Under the pieces are notes generated by a model. The model had not been told where the DNA came from. It did no database searches and saw nothing but the letters and a program-made list of their open reading frames with translations. This document shows positions 53,535-61,743 of a stretch of 64,000 nucleotides of DNA, piece after piece (the stretch's first letter is position 1; each line of letters starts with the position of its first letter). The DNA is from a virus, in IMG/VR virus record IMGVR_UViG_3300035670_000018, positions 103,364-167,363 of that record; one strand, written 5' to 3'. A program made the position numbers and the translations under genes.

Positions 53535-54663
53535 GTTCGCAGATGAAAAGTATCTCGGACAAGAACCTGACCTTCGCGGCAATGTGTCTAACGCCCAAAT
53601 TATTCAAGCATATAACTGGTATAACTATTTTTACGACTCAGCGCAAGCAAAGGCCTGGGTCATTGAGTATTTGAAGGAATTTCACAAACATGATAAGGAG
53701 TTAATCAAAAATGCCAACAGAATTGCTGATAGTAGCCTTAATAATTGCGGCTGGAACTGCCGTATACTTCTACTTGGAGGCACGCTCCCAGAAGACATTA
53801 AGAGAAGAAGCTTTGAAAGAATCACTAGACTTGCAGCTGGAAGTGGCGACACTGAAGCATCAGTTGGGCGTGACTCAGATGGAGTTGGAAGCGGAGAAGG
53901 CAGTGAAGAAGTCAAGCCGCAAGAAGACGCCAAGCGCGTAATCTCTATTCAAGAACGTGTAGCTAATCGCGCTAATGATCTGATTGCTGGTATTGAAGAA
54001 CAGATTGATTTGTTCTATCGTGAAGGCACTCAGTTCAAAGCGTCCGATTGGCTATCACAGCATGATGTAAAGCCTGCTATTGCACAGCGCATTGCAGACT
54101 ATTACAAGCCTCTGTACTCTGAACTCTTTGATGCTCTGTCTGGTAAGATGCCTGAGTTGCGTGAAGCATATTCTCATTACACCAAACCGAAACTGAAGGC
54201 TTATGTTGAGTTTATCAAGTCTATTGTTTCTGCGGCCGAGACCCGTGCTGTAGTTGTCAAGGCTGCTCGGAAGCCTCGCAAGAAGAAGGAAAAGCCGGTC
54301 TCTGTTATTGTCTCTAAACTCAAGTTCAAGGAAAAAGATGATACCTACAATGTCGTTTCAATTGATCCGAAGCAGATTGTCGGAGCTAATCAGCTATGGG
54401 TATTCAATACCAAATATCGAACTCTGGCTGTTTATAATGCTATGGGCCCTGCTGGGCTTAACGTCAAAGGTAGCACTCTGACTGGATGGGATGAAAAAAC
54501 ATCCATAGTGAAAACTTTGCGTAAGCCGACTGAACAACTGAACAAGTTGAAAGACGGTGGTAAGGTCGTCCTTCGGAAGTTCATGGATGAAATCAAGTGC
54601 AAGTCTAAGACTGCTACTGGTCGCATAAATAAAGATGTAGTGCTTGTAAGGATCATTAAATGA
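53503..54663 (+). CDS. Conserved T4-like phage protein
   Basis: 386 residues. AIRGKFADEKYLGQEPDL, AYNWYNYF and NNCGWNCRILLLGGTLP form a conserved N-terminal domain; residues 100-145 are an acidic linker; VANRANDLIAGIEEQID starts the second domain, and a basic KAARKPRKKKEKP precedes a beta-rich C-terminal part. T4-like phages carry relatives of unknown function. A separate gene is nested in the linker region. Confidence 0.72.
   Translation: MAKKQKAIRGKFADEKYLGQEPDLRGNVSNAQIIQAYNWYNYFYDSAQAKAWVIEYLKEFHKHDKELIKNANRIADSSLNNCGWNCRILLLGGTLPEDIKRRSFERITRLAAGSGDTEASVGRDSDGVGSGEGSEEVKPQEDAKRVISIQERVANRANDLIAGIEEQIDLFYREGTQFKASDWLSQHDVKPAIAQRIADYYKPLYSELFDALSGKMPELREAYSHYTKPKLKAYVEFIKSIVSAAETRAVVVKAARKPRKKKEKPVSVIVSKLKFKEKDDTYNVVSIDPKQIVGANQLWVFNTKYRTLAVYNAMGPAGLNVKGSTLTGWDEKTSIVKTLRKPTEQLNKLKDGGKVVLRKFMDEIKCKSKTATGRINKDVVLVRIIK
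53711..53941 (+). CDS. Nested membrane-anchored coiled-coil protein
   Basis: 76 residues in the +1 frame inside the preceding gene. AAGGAG ten bases before the ATG. Transmembrane helix at residues 4-22 (ELLIVALIIAAGTAVYFYL), then a regular coiled coil (LREEALKESLDLQLEVATL) and a basic end. Composition is that of a real protein rather than a chance shadow. It overlaps the variable acidic linker of the host frame. Confidence 0.55.
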   Translation: MPTELLIVALIIAAGTAVYFYLEARSQKTLREEALKESLDLQLEVATLKHQLGVTQMELEAEKAVKKSSRKKTPSA

Positions 54664-55022
54664 CAAATGTATTCAAGTTTCCTGAGAACAAGATTGTAAG
54701 AGAAGTCCAGCCGTCTGTTGAAGAGATTGAGAAAGTCAAAGAAAAAGGCAAGATCAAATATGCTGATGCTATGATTGCAGAAATCTCTTTGAGTCTATGT
54801 GATGAACTTGAGAACTATGGAATAGACCTGAGTGATGATAGTGGTGAAATGTCCAAAGACTTTATATTTCTAACTGACGTTTTGAAAAGTATTGTATACA
54901 GAAATATGGGCATTGAACACTCTCTTCACAAGTTCATTGATGAAAACGTGGCTGTCTTTACCAATGAAAAAGAATACCGAGAGTATCTTGAAAAAGCTGA
55001 AACTGATAGCGGCGAAAACTAA
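54660..55022 (+). CDS. Conserved hypothetical protein
   Basis: 120 residues. NVFKFPENKIVRE at the start and a helical acidic remainder; such proteins occur in T4-like phages next to RNase H. ATGA overlap. Unknown function. Confidence 0.62.
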   Translation: MTNVFKFPENKIVREVQPSVEEIEKVKEKGKIKYADAMIAEISLSLCDELENYGIDLSDDSGEMSKDFIFLTDVLKSIVYRNMGIEHSLHKFIDENVAVFTNEKEYREYLEKAETDSGEN

Positions 55023-55034
55023 TAAAGGTGTAAT

Positions 55035-55889
55035 GTGGCTGTTTTGATTGACCTGAACCAGGTCCTGATTTCCAATCTGATGCAACAGATAAATTCTAAT
55101 CCCAAAGTCAAGCTTGATGAAAATCTAATTCGGCACATGGTGTTGAACAGTCTTCGGTCTTATGTCAAGCAATTCAAAGAAAAGTATGGCGACATTATCA
55201 TTTGCTGTGACAGTAAGAAATACTGGCGCAGGGATGTGTTTCCGTTCTACAAGTCTAATCGCAAGAAGGCTAGAGATGAGTCCGGCTTTGACTGGACGCT
55301 GATCTTTGAAACGCTGAACAAGATCCGCGACGAACTCAAAGAGAACTTTCCATATAAGGTGATTGATGTTGAAGGCGCAGAGGCCGATGACGTTATTGGT
55401 GTTCTCTCTGCACGACTTTCCTCGTCAGAGGACATTCTGATCCTATCTTCAGATAAGGATTTTGTCCAGCTTCAAAAGTATTCTAACGTCACTCAGTATT
55501 CACCTATTCTCAAGCGGTTTGTCAAGGTCGACAATCCACATCTTTATGTCAAGGAACATATCATCAAGGGCGACCGCGGTGACGGCATTCCAAACTTTCT
55601 GTCTGCTGACAATGTGTTTGCTCTTGGTGAACGCCAAAAAACGATAAATAGTAAGAAGCTTGAGGAGTGGCTGAAACTGAAGCCTGAAGAGTTTTGTGTA
55701 AACGAGAATATGCTTCGTGGATACAAGCGCAATCAGATGCTTGTGGATCTAGACTATATTCCTGATCACATCTCAGCACAAATTGTTGAAGCATACGAAA
55801 ATGTAAAGCCTGGAACCAGACAAAAGATGTTCAACTACTTCGTTGAGAAGCGTTTGAAGAATCTAATGGAAGTGATTCAGGAGTTTTGA
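55035..55889 (+). CDS. rnh: RNase H / 5'-3' flap exonuclease (T4 Rnh-like)
   Basis: 284 residues, GTG start. FEN-family acidic motifs: VLIDLNQ, CCDSKKYWRRDVFP, EGAEADDVIG, SSDKDFVQLQ and GDRGDGIPN. In T4 it removes RNA primers from Okazaki fragments. All metal-binding acids appear intact. Confidence 0.93.
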   Translation: MAVLIDLNQVLISNLMQQINSNPKVKLDENLIRHMVLNSLRSYVKQFKEKYGDIIICCDSKKYWRRDVFPFYKSNRKKARDESGFDWTLIFETLNKIRDELKENFPYKVIDVEGAEADDVIGVLSARLSSSEDILILSSDKDFVQLQKYSNVTQYSPILKRFVKVDNPHLYVKEHIIKGDRGDGIPNFLSADNVFALGERQKTINSKKLEEWLKLKPEEFCVNENMLRGYKRNQMLVDLDYIPDHISAQIVEAYENVKPGTRQKMFNYFVEKRLKNLMEVIQEF

Positions 55890-55896
55890 GGAAATA

Positions 55897-56325
55897 ATGA
55901 CAAAAAATATCCATGAAGTTTTTGAAGAGTTAGAAGCTGCACCACACAAAGAAGCAGCCAAAGCAATTCTATTCTATAATATGACACCAGGAATGCGCGC
56001 AGTCCTTCGTGCAAATTTTCATCCTGGTATCAAGTTTGTGATAGACGAAATTCCAGCATACAAAGAAAATGACGCACCCCTTGGTCTTGGTGATACATCC
56101 ATTCACAAAGAAATCAATCGCATTTATATCTTTGAACAGAACAATCCAAGAGTTGATTCTAATCTAACGTTGAAAAGAAAGAAGCAGATTCTTGTTCAAA
56201 TTCTAGAGGGACTGGAAGCGAAAGAGGCCAAGATTTTTGCTGATATGCTGATGAAGCGTATCAAGGTTAAGCATTTGACTAAGAAGATGGTTGAGGAAGT
56301 ATTTCCGGATATCTTTTCATACTGA
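55897..56325 (+). CDS. DUF6433-type T4-like phage protein
   Basis: 142 residues. IHEVFEELEAAPHKEAAK, FHPGIKFVIDEIPAYK and DAPLGLGDTSIHKEINRIYI match a conserved protein of T4-like phages classed, as I recall, as DUF6433. Helical. Function unknown. Confidence 0.75.
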   Translation: MTKNIHEVFEELEAAPHKEAAKAILFYNMTPGMRAVLRANFHPGIKFVIDEIPAYKENDAPLGLGDTSIHKEINRIYIFEQNNPRVDSNLTLKRKKQILVQILEGLEAKEAKIFADMLMKRIKVKHLTKKMVEEVFPDIFSY

Positions 56326-56367
56326 TTGAAGTGCCTTATATCATGATCAAACTAAAAAGGTACGGTC

Positions 56368-56757
56368 ATGTCAAGGAAATCAAAACTAGCAAAGCTGTTA
56401 GAGGCAAATGAACAATACGAATACAATACCACGGTTGAGGATTGCCAGAGATGGTTCAACATTCTCAACCGTGAACTTTTTGATAACTCCCTTCCACCTG
56501 TTGATGAGATCGATATACGCTGGCGCCGCGGCGCATACGCATACTATGACTACGACGAAAGAAAGCCAGCTGGTATCTGTAAGCTGCTCATGAACAAACG
56601 ATACAAATCCAAACAATTCTTTGTTGAAGTGCTTGCACATGAAATGGTGCACCACTATCAATACATGAATAACGAAGAGATGGGTCACGGCTCTTCGTTT
56701 ATGAAATGGCGTGACAAGTTCAATAAGAAAGGTTTGAACCTCGTTAGGGATTATTAG
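56368..56757 (+). CDS. SprT-like zinc metallopeptidase
   Basis: 129 residues. VEDCQRWFNILNRELFDNSL starts the SprT-like domain; HExxH is AHEMVHHYQ, followed by MGHGSSFMKWRDKFN. SprT/Spartan proteins can act on DNA-protein crosslinks; the phage substrate is unknown. Second HExxH protein of the window with DNA-metabolism neighbours. Confidence 0.78.
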   Translation: MSRKSKLAKLLEANEQYEYNTTVEDCQRWFNILNRELFDNSLPPVDEIDIRWRRGAYAYYDYDERKPAGICKLLMNKRYKSKQFFVEVLAHEMVHHYQYMNNEEMGHGSSFMKWRDKFNKKGLNLVRDY

Positions 56758-56758
56758 C

Positions 56759-56938
56759 ATGAAGTATAAAAAGAACTATTACGGCACTCATGAAGATTAT
56801 GATGATGACGAATATGCTGAACTAAGAGCAGGGCAAAAGAGACGCCCGATTCGCAATTGGAAGAAAGCATACTCAGAAAATGAAAATGAGGCTGACACAA
56901 TAGACGATTTTTATAGTAATCGAAAAAGTTACAGATAA
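56759..56938 (+). CDS. Small acidic-basic protein
   Basis: 59 residues starting two bases after the previous stop. Tyr/Asp-rich N-terminus (KNYYGTHEDYDDDEYAE), basic middle. Unknown function. Confidence 0.48.
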   Translation: MKYKKNYYGTHEDYDDDEYAELRAGQKRRPIRNWKKAYSENENEADTIDDFYSNRKSYR

Positions 56939-56965
56939 CGTAGCGTAAGCTGGTATGCGGTGGAT

Positions 56966-57020
56966 GCATACCAGCTATGCGTTTGATAGTCTTGAATATT
57001 CGACTTGCCGACACTATCTT
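56966..57020 (+). promoter_or_regulatory. Early promoter module with palindrome
   Basis: GCATA-CCAGC-TATGC (56966-56980), 11 bp, TTGAAT (56992-56997), 17 bp, TATCTT (57015-57020). An overlapping perfect repeat AGCTGGTATGC/GCATACCAGCT adds a second dyad. Drives the gene at 57050. Confidence 0.75.
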
Positions 57021-57049
57021 ATGTGTATCGCAACAATGGAGACTACCAC

Positions 57050-57685
57050 ATGGCTATCGCTTGGAAAGAGAATCAGCACGGCTTTGAAGGCACCCAGACC
57101 GACTGGTCGGGCTATGTGCTTGAAAAGATTGTAGATCACAGCTATCGGATCATGTCCGATATTTGGGGTACTGCGGACTGGGCTCTTGTCTGGGACGAAA
57201 AGTCTAACGCTCCCAAGCGTTTGCTTGTCAATGTCTATGACATGAATCCCTCGGGCTGGTCGCCGTCTGAAATCGTAGTTGACGCTACGGAAGAGGTCAA
57301 GGCCAAGTATCGGGACTTTCAGGTCAAGCGGTTGTACGAACAGCTTCTTGGTAGCGCGGAGATTGCAGCCCGTCAGATTGAGAAGGGCTGTATCGCAAAG
57401 GTTGTCAAGGGCAAGAACGGCAAGGGTACTGTCGGGAAGGTTGTTGTCATGATGGATGCAACCTACGGTATGGGCTGGCGCTCTTCCGTAGAGAAGAAGC
57501 TGGCGATTGCCACCTCTGACGTTAAGGTCAAGAAGGCCTTACGCTCGGGTAAGGTTGCTGAGGTCTATCAGGATGTCGTGTGGGTTTGGGCTCGTAATGT
57601 CGAGCGGGTAGATATCGCTGAAATCAACCAGCATATGCTCTGGCTTGAAGCGGAGAAGCGGGTGGTACGTCCCATCGCGGCCTGA
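57050..57685 (+). CDS. Early phage protein
   Basis: 211 residues from ATG 57050 (GGAG upstream). Trp-rich N-terminal half (WSGYVLEKI, WALVWDEKSN); residues 115-150 (GCIAKVVKGKNGKGTVGKVV) look like a KOW/SH3-type loop that could contact RNA or polymerase. GC-rich codons. First gene of its operon. Function unknown. Confidence 0.6.
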   Translation: MAIAWKENQHGFEGTQTDWSGYVLEKIVDHSYRIMSDIWGTADWALVWDEKSNAPKRLLVNVYDMNPSGWSPSEIVVDATEEVKAKYRDFQVKRLYEQLLGSAEIAARQIEKGCIAKVVKGKNGKGTVGKVVVMMDATYGMGWRSSVEKKLAIATSDVKVKKALRSGKVAEVYQDVVWVWARNVERVDIAEINQHMLWLEAEKRVVRPIAA

Positions 57686-57733
57686 GCCTCCCGCTCCAGC
57701 CGCTTCCTACCGCGTCCAAAACGAAGTCAACAA

Positions 57734-57773
57734 AATCAATCACTTAGCCGAACGACAAATCAATGACTTAGCC
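57734..57773 (+). repeat. Tandem 16-bp direct repeats, 24-bp period
   Basis: AATCAATCACTTAGCC (57734-57749) and AATCAATGACTTAGCC (57758-57773), matching the pair at 9200-9239 in sequence, period and distance to the palindrome. Confidence 0.75.
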
Positions 57774-57785
57774 CATGCTCTGGCC

Positions 57786-57840
57786 GCATAGCAGGTATGC
57801 AAGGTCCGACGTTGAAATTCCGACGGTCGGACCCCATATC
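57786..57840 (+). promoter_or_regulatory. Early promoter module with palindrome
   Basis: GCATA-GCAGG-TATGC (57786-57800), 11 bp, TTGAAA (57812-57817), 17 bp, CATATC (57835-57840). Drives the operon from 57865. Confidence 0.75.
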
Positions 57841-57864
57841 TATAGAGTAACAAGAGAGGTTCCA

Positions 57865-58062
57865 ATGTCCCGTAAGATCAAGCTTCCTGACACGGTTCTC
57901 CATCATGAAAATGTGAGTGTTCGTCTGGCTGTGCAGAACCTCATGCGGGCTGTACAAGCCGCTAAGTCTGGTGATGTAGACGACATGGCCACTTTCATCC
58001 GTCTGGCTCATATGTTTGAGCAGGACATTCCTTCTGAAATCCGTTTCGCAAAGGGTCGCTAA
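57865..58062 (+). CDS. Small early protein
   Basis: 65 residues from ATG 57865 after AAGAGAGG. Helical (VRLAVQNLMRAVQAAK). First gene after an early module. Unknown function. Confidence 0.58.
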   Translation: MSRKIKLPDTVLHHENVSVRLAVQNLMRAVQAAKSGDVDDMATFIRLAHMFEQDIPSEIRFAKGR

Positions 58063-58355
58063 TGGTTAAGGCTAAAGAAAAGAAGACAGTTCCGATTGAT
58101 GCTCTTATTGAGTATGCTAATGGCTATCTCGCAGCCGACTTTCCAAACGGCGACTCGCCGCAAGCTATCGCTCGGCGCACGGGCTTGATTGATATGCTGG
58201 AGCAGGCTCTGGCTACGGCCCAGCGATATCGCGGATACTCTTATCTTGACCAGCGCGGCTTTGTTCACTGCAAGCCTGGTATTAGGTGGGTTGAGGGTCA
58301 AGAGCCTAAACACTCTTTCTATGAAACTGATCCCACTCGTCGGAGGTATGCATAA
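58062..58355 (+). CDS. Small early protein
   Basis: 97 residues, one-base overlap with both neighbours. IDALIEYANGYLAADFP and a Tyr-rich C-terminus. Unknown function. Confidence 0.57.
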   Translation: MVKAKEKKTVPIDALIEYANGYLAADFPNGDSPQAIARRTGLIDMLEQALATAQRYRGYSYLDQRGFVHCKPGIRWVEGQEPKHSFYETDPTRRRYA

Positions 58356-58546
58356 TGGCTAAGATAAAGGACTTTCTCATCGGCGTGGAAGAGTTGGTCT
58401 GGTCGGCCCTTGAGAAGGGAATGACTGACGAGGAAAATATCTACTCCTACGTGTATATGCACGAACCGCGTGTAGATAGGGATACAGTCAAGAATATGCT
58501 TGACAGTATGCTCGGTTCCGAGTATTATATGCAGGTAAATCAGTAA
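58355..58546 (+). CDS. Small early protein
   Basis: 63 acidic residues (EELVWSALEKGMTDEENIYS), apparently helical; possibly a small winged-helix-like fold. Unknown function. Confidence 0.55.
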   Translation: MAKIKDFLIGVEELVWSALEKGMTDEENIYSYVYMHEPRVDRDTVKNMLDSMLGSEYYMQVNQ

Positions 58547-58565
58547 CAAACACAGGAAAACACAC

Positions 58566-59072
58566 ATGTCTAAGATGGCTGCTCAATTTGTCGCTCTTGA
58601 ATTCCTTAAGCAGAAGGGTTCTGCTACTCCCGCAGAAATCAATGCCCACGTCGGCAATGGTAACTATGCCGCAAAGTATATCTGCTATCTCAAGCTTTAC
58701 GGCTATGAGATTGAGACTGTAAAGGACGGTCGTACCGTTACCGAATACAAGTTCATCTCGGACGGCGATTCTGCCACTCGCAATTTCAAGTGGGTGCCGC
58801 CTGCTGAACGTGGCAAAGCCAAGACGCCGAAGGCTAAGGCTGTCAAGCAGCCGAAGGCTAAGGCTGTCAAGGTGCGTCAGTCCAAGCAGACTGCGGCGCC
58901 TGTCAAGAAGGCCGCGCGGAATGCGCTCAAGGATCGTGCTGACAAGGAAGCGGATGCTCTGCTCCGTGAAATCGGCATGAAGAATGCTGGTGAGTACGCT
59001 GGTGGTACCTACTCTGTTGATCCCGACTGGGACAGCATGGACGGTATTGACGTTGCAAACTTCCTCAAGTAA
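58566..59072 (+). CDS. Winged-helix plus histone-H1-like tail protein
   Basis: 168 residues. Residues 1-75 look like a winged helix (LEFLKQKGSATPAEINAHVG). Residues about 85-120 are a Lys/Ala/Pro tail with the repeat PKAKAVK, like histone H1 or bacterial nucleoid proteins. The C-terminus is acidic. Probably binds DNA. Confidence 0.62.
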   Translation: MSKMAAQFVALEFLKQKGSATPAEINAHVGNGNYAAKYICYLKLYGYEIETVKDGRTVTEYKFISDGDSATRNFKWVPPAERGKAKTPKAKAVKQPKAKAVKVRQSKQTAAPVKKAARNALKDRADKEADALLREIGMKNAGEYAGGTYSVDPDWDSMDGIDVANFLK

Positions 59073-59082
59073 GGAGATATGA

Positions 59083-59298
59083 ATGAATAAGCGATGGCTT
59101 TTGGCAGGGTTAGCAGCCCTGCCTTTTATCGGTGTAGCTAATGCTGCACTCAACCGCAACTCTGCTACTTGGCGAGTGCCGCCTGGTATCAAAAAGATCC
59201 GTGTTCGGTCATGGAATCCAAATGGTAAGGCCAATCTTGATCGGACACTGAACGTCAAGCCTGGTGAGTTTTTTCGTATTGACGCAATTGAGAACTAG
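59083..59298 (+). CDS. Small exported protein
   Basis: 71 residues with a signal peptide (about residues 1-21, LLAGLAALPFIGVANA). The mature part is basic and beta-like (WRVPPGIKKIRVRSWN). Likely periplasmic. Unknown function. Confidence 0.6.
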   Translation: MNKRWLLAGLAALPFIGVANAALNRNSATWRVPPGIKKIRVRSWNPNGKANLDRTLNVKPGEFFRIDAIEN

Positions 59299-59299
59299 C

Positions 59300-59497
59300 A
59301 TGATGAAATACTTCTATGGATTTCTACGGGCTCTCGGATTTGCCACTATAATCTGTTTGATTTTGATTATCGTAGCAGCGCCGTTCTTTCTGATCGGCAC
59401 GTACCTGTCTCATACAACAATCGGTCTGTATCTCATGTTGGGATGGCTTGTTGTTGTTTTTTCTGCTATCTTCTCTCCACTCTTTGTGAAGGACTAA
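59300..59497 (+). CDS. Small membrane protein
   Basis: 65 residues from ATG 59300 with two transmembrane helices (ATIICLILIIVAAPFFLIG and LYLMLGWLVVVFSAIF). Holin-like size, but far from the lysis genes. Unknown function. Confidence 0.55.
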   Translation: MMKYFYGFLRALGFATIICLILIIVAAPFFLIGTYLSHTTIGLYLMLGWLVVVFSAIFSPLFVKD

Positions 59498-59501
59498 TGA
59501 A

Positions 59502-59888
59502 ATGATGAAGCGTATTCTTTCTGCTGTTGGTATTGTTGGTGTTGCTCTCGGTCTCGGTGCATGTACCGATGCTCAGATGGCATCACAGAACTTGTCCAAG
59601 GCCGCTGACTATTTTGAAATTCAGCGCCGTATCGTGTTCTATAACGGTATCACCGATTCGTATATGTTGACGATTGAGGGTCTTTGTTCTATTAAAAAAG
59701 ACAATCAGGACGTTCAGCTTGAAGTGACTTGTAAGACTGGACCGAGCGAGTACAAGAAGCATTTTCTTGGCATCTCGGACAACGTGACATATTTCGTTGA
59801 ACAGTTGCAGAATGCTAATGTGAGTGCGTACCACTATCGCGTGGTGTTCAAGCCTGCTGCTATTATTCCTGACATTGAGGTGAGGTAA
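59502..59888 (+). CDS. Putative lipoprotein
   Basis: 128 residues; signal sequence with lipobox LGAC at Cys21. The mature part is beta-rich. Phage lipoproteins can block receptors (superinfection exclusion); this is only a possibility here. Preceded and followed by membrane or exported mini-genes. Confidence 0.68.
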   Translation: MMKRILSAVGIVGVALGLGACTDAQMASQNLSKAADYFEIQRRIVFYNGITDSYMLTIEGLCSIKKDNQDVQLEVTCKTGPSEYKKHFLGISDNVTYFVEQLQNANVSAYHYRVVFKPAAIIPDIEVR

Positions 59889-60064
59889 TGGGTAAATTTC
59901 CTGCTGCATTAGCTGCTCTTGTAATCGTTGGTGGTAGCATTATGATCGGTATAGTTGGTTTCGGATTGGGCAAAGAAGATTTGCGCGGCCGATATCATCT
60001 GTGTATTGAACTTGGTGCGCCTCAACAAAACTGCATTGACGAGTTTTTGGGGAAACGCAAATGA
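59888..60064 (+). CDS. Small exported or membrane protein
   Basis: 58 residues; hydrophobic N-terminal helix (LAALVIVGGSIMIGIVGFG) and a short soluble end with two Cys. Start overlaps the previous stop; ATGA with the next. Confidence 0.5.
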   Translation: MGKFPAALAALVIVGGSIMIGIVGFGLGKEDLRGRYHLCIELGAPQQNCIDEFLGKRK

Positions 60065-60267
60065 ACGAACAGTTATACAAAGATACCGATGTGAGAGTCA
60101 TTGACCAGCGTATTGGTATGGGTATTGGTGGTCTTGATACAGTGCTTCGCCTGTATCATAAGCCCACTGGTATTCTTATTGAAATGCCTCGTATCAACAG
60201 AAATCAGTACCAAGATAAGGTACTGGCTTTTGAGATGTTAGAATACGCACTTGCAGGAGTGAAGTAA
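60061..60267 (+). CDS. Release-factor-domain-like mini-protein
   Basis: 68 residues. GIGGLDTVLRLYHKPTGILI resembles the GGQ domain of peptide release factors (GGQ...V..THxPTGI), with the following Q..D....A...L helix also kept. Gln of GGQ is Leu here, so hydrolysis of peptidyl-tRNA would not be expected. May bind ribosomes or tRNA. Confidence 0.5.
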   Translation: MNEQLYKDTDVRVIDQRIGMGIGGLDTVLRLYHKPTGILIEMPRINRNQYQDKVLAFEMLEYALAGVK

Positions 60268-60279
60268 AGATGATATAAT
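60251..60279 (+). promoter_or_regulatory. Sigma70-type promoter
   Basis: TTGCAG (60251-60256), 17 bp, TATAAT (60274-60279), 40 bases before the ATG at 60319. Confidence 0.65.
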
Positions 60280-60318
60280 GATTCTACAAAACGCAATAAG
60301 GTATTTGGAAAACAATCA

Positions 60319-60849
60319 ATGAACATCTTCCAGATTGACAATGATCCTAAGCAAGCGGCTGAGTGGATGGTGGACAAGCATGTGGTAAAAATGGTACTTG
60401 AAACCGCACAGTTATTGTCTACCGCCCATCGGCTGCTTGATGGTGTTCAGTATGTTGATAAGACAAAGACTGGCCGCAATGTCAAGCGTTGGCGTCTGTC
60501 TGATGAACGTGAGCAAGTGCTGTATTCAGCCACACATATCAATCATCCTTCCGCTGTGTGGTGTCGTGAGAATCTTCATAACTATAACTGGCTGTATGAT
60601 CATTTCGTAGCGTTGCTTCACGAATATACATATCGTTATGGTAAGGTGCATAAGTGTGCACCGATGGCATTGACTTTACGTTTCACACCGCAGCGCATAC
60701 CGCTTGGTAATCTAACGCCAGTAACGCCTGCAATGCCTGATGAATACAAAGTGCCTGGTGATAGTGTAGAATCATATCGCAACTATTATCGTGTGGCCAA
60801 AGAAAGAATGCATTCATGGAAGAACAGAGAGGTACCACCGTGGATATGA
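60319..60849 (+). CDS. Conserved phage protein (MNIFxxDxDPxxAA type)
   Basis: 176 residues. MNIFQIDNDPKQAAEWMVDK, HVVKMVLETAQLLSTAHR and THINHPSAVWCREN form a pattern I know from many phages. His/Trp-rich and helical. No reliable enzymatic assignment. Has its own promoter. Confidence 0.72.
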   Translation: MNIFQIDNDPKQAAEWMVDKHVVKMVLETAQLLSTAHRLLDGVQYVDKTKTGRNVKRWRLSDEREQVLYSATHINHPSAVWCRENLHNYNWLYDHFVALLHEYTYRYGKVHKCAPMALTLRFTPQRIPLGNLTPVTPAMPDEYKVPGDSVESYRNYYRVAKERMHSWKNREVPPWI

Positions 60850-61004
60850 CGCCCGACAAAGATGAAATCATTGCTGCTCTGAACGAAGTCATCCGCGAAC
60901 AGCAAGATACGATTGAGAGACTTAATCTGTCGATATTGTACCGTGAGATTGAGTATCAGAAACTATCAGAACGATACGCAAAGGAAACACATCATGAATC
61001 ATGA
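60840..61004 (+). CDS. Small coiled-coil protein
   Basis: 54 residues if starting at GTG 60840 (GAGAGG seven bases upstream); ATG 60846 is an alternative. Helical and charged (LNEVIREQQDTIERLNLS). Unknown function. Confidence 0.5.
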   Translation: MDMTPDKDEIIAALNEVIREQQDTIERLNLSILYREIEYQKLSERYAKETHHES

Positions 61005-61338
61005 TGAACTACAGAATCTAATTGGTCGTCTTCGCTCGGCGTGTAATGATAAAGATAACTTTCCACGAATGGATTCGGAACTGTGCGTGAACGCCAAGAC
61101 TGCAAAGGAAGCGGCCGATGAACTAGAAGAGATTCTAAAGCTGCTTGAGAAGCAACAGAAGATCATTCGGCGTATCTATGTTGACCATTTCCCTGATACA
61201 TACTTTGTGTGTGGTGAAAGTGGCAGCAAAGATCAGAATGGACTGCCTGATCGCATTGAAGTCTGCCCTGCATATGGTGTAGACTGGTCGCAGATTTATG
61301 AGCGAACTGATAGACAGATTGGTGGAATGGGATCGTAA
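60994..61338 (+). CDS. Hypothetical protein
   Basis: 114 residues from ATG 60994 (AAGGA upstream). Helical LKLLEKQQKIIRRIYVDHFP, then a Cys-bearing C-terminal part. Unknown function. Confidence 0.57.
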   Translation: MNHDELQNLIGRLRSACNDKDNFPRMDSELCVNAKTAKEAADELEEILKLLEKQQKIIRRIYVDHFPDTYFVCGESGSKDQNGLPDRIEVCPAYGVDWSQIYERTDRQIGGMGS

Positions 61339-61742
61339 TGGCTAAATCACAATATCATTTTCATAATCATAACGTCAGGGCCGAAACGCATGTGACTGAG
61401 AGAAGGGCACCGACCGATGAGTCTGTGCGTCTTCTCAAGGAGATGGAGTTTGAAGCCAAGCAGAAGATCGTTGAGTCGATCACTGTCAACAACACCACGT
61501 TTGAGTGTAGCATTCAGATGAACATTGATCCAATCAATGATAAATCGGTGTATTGGATTGTATATAAGCTGAACGGCAAACAGGGAAAACTTGAAGTTGG
61601 TATTCCTAACTACAGAAATTTGACAGACATTGAAAAGGTTATTCATGTTCGTGATGAACTGGCCAAAGACATTGCTGCAAACATGATTGATGACCTACTC
61701 AGAACCGAACGCACACGAAATCTGTTTCTGCGCGGATACTGA
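61338..61742 (+). CDS. Hypothetical protein
   Basis: 134 residues, His-rich N-terminus, central beta-rich segment (FECSIQMNIDPINDKSVYWI) and helical end. Start coupled to the previous stop. Unknown function. Confidence 0.57.
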   Translation: MAKSQYHFHNHNVRAETHVTERRAPTDESVRLLKEMEFEAKQKIVESITVNNTTFECSIQMNIDPINDKSVYWIVYKLNGKQGKLEVGIPNYRNLTDIEKVIHVRDELAKDIAANMIDDLLRTERTRNLFLRGY

Positions 61743-61743
61743 G

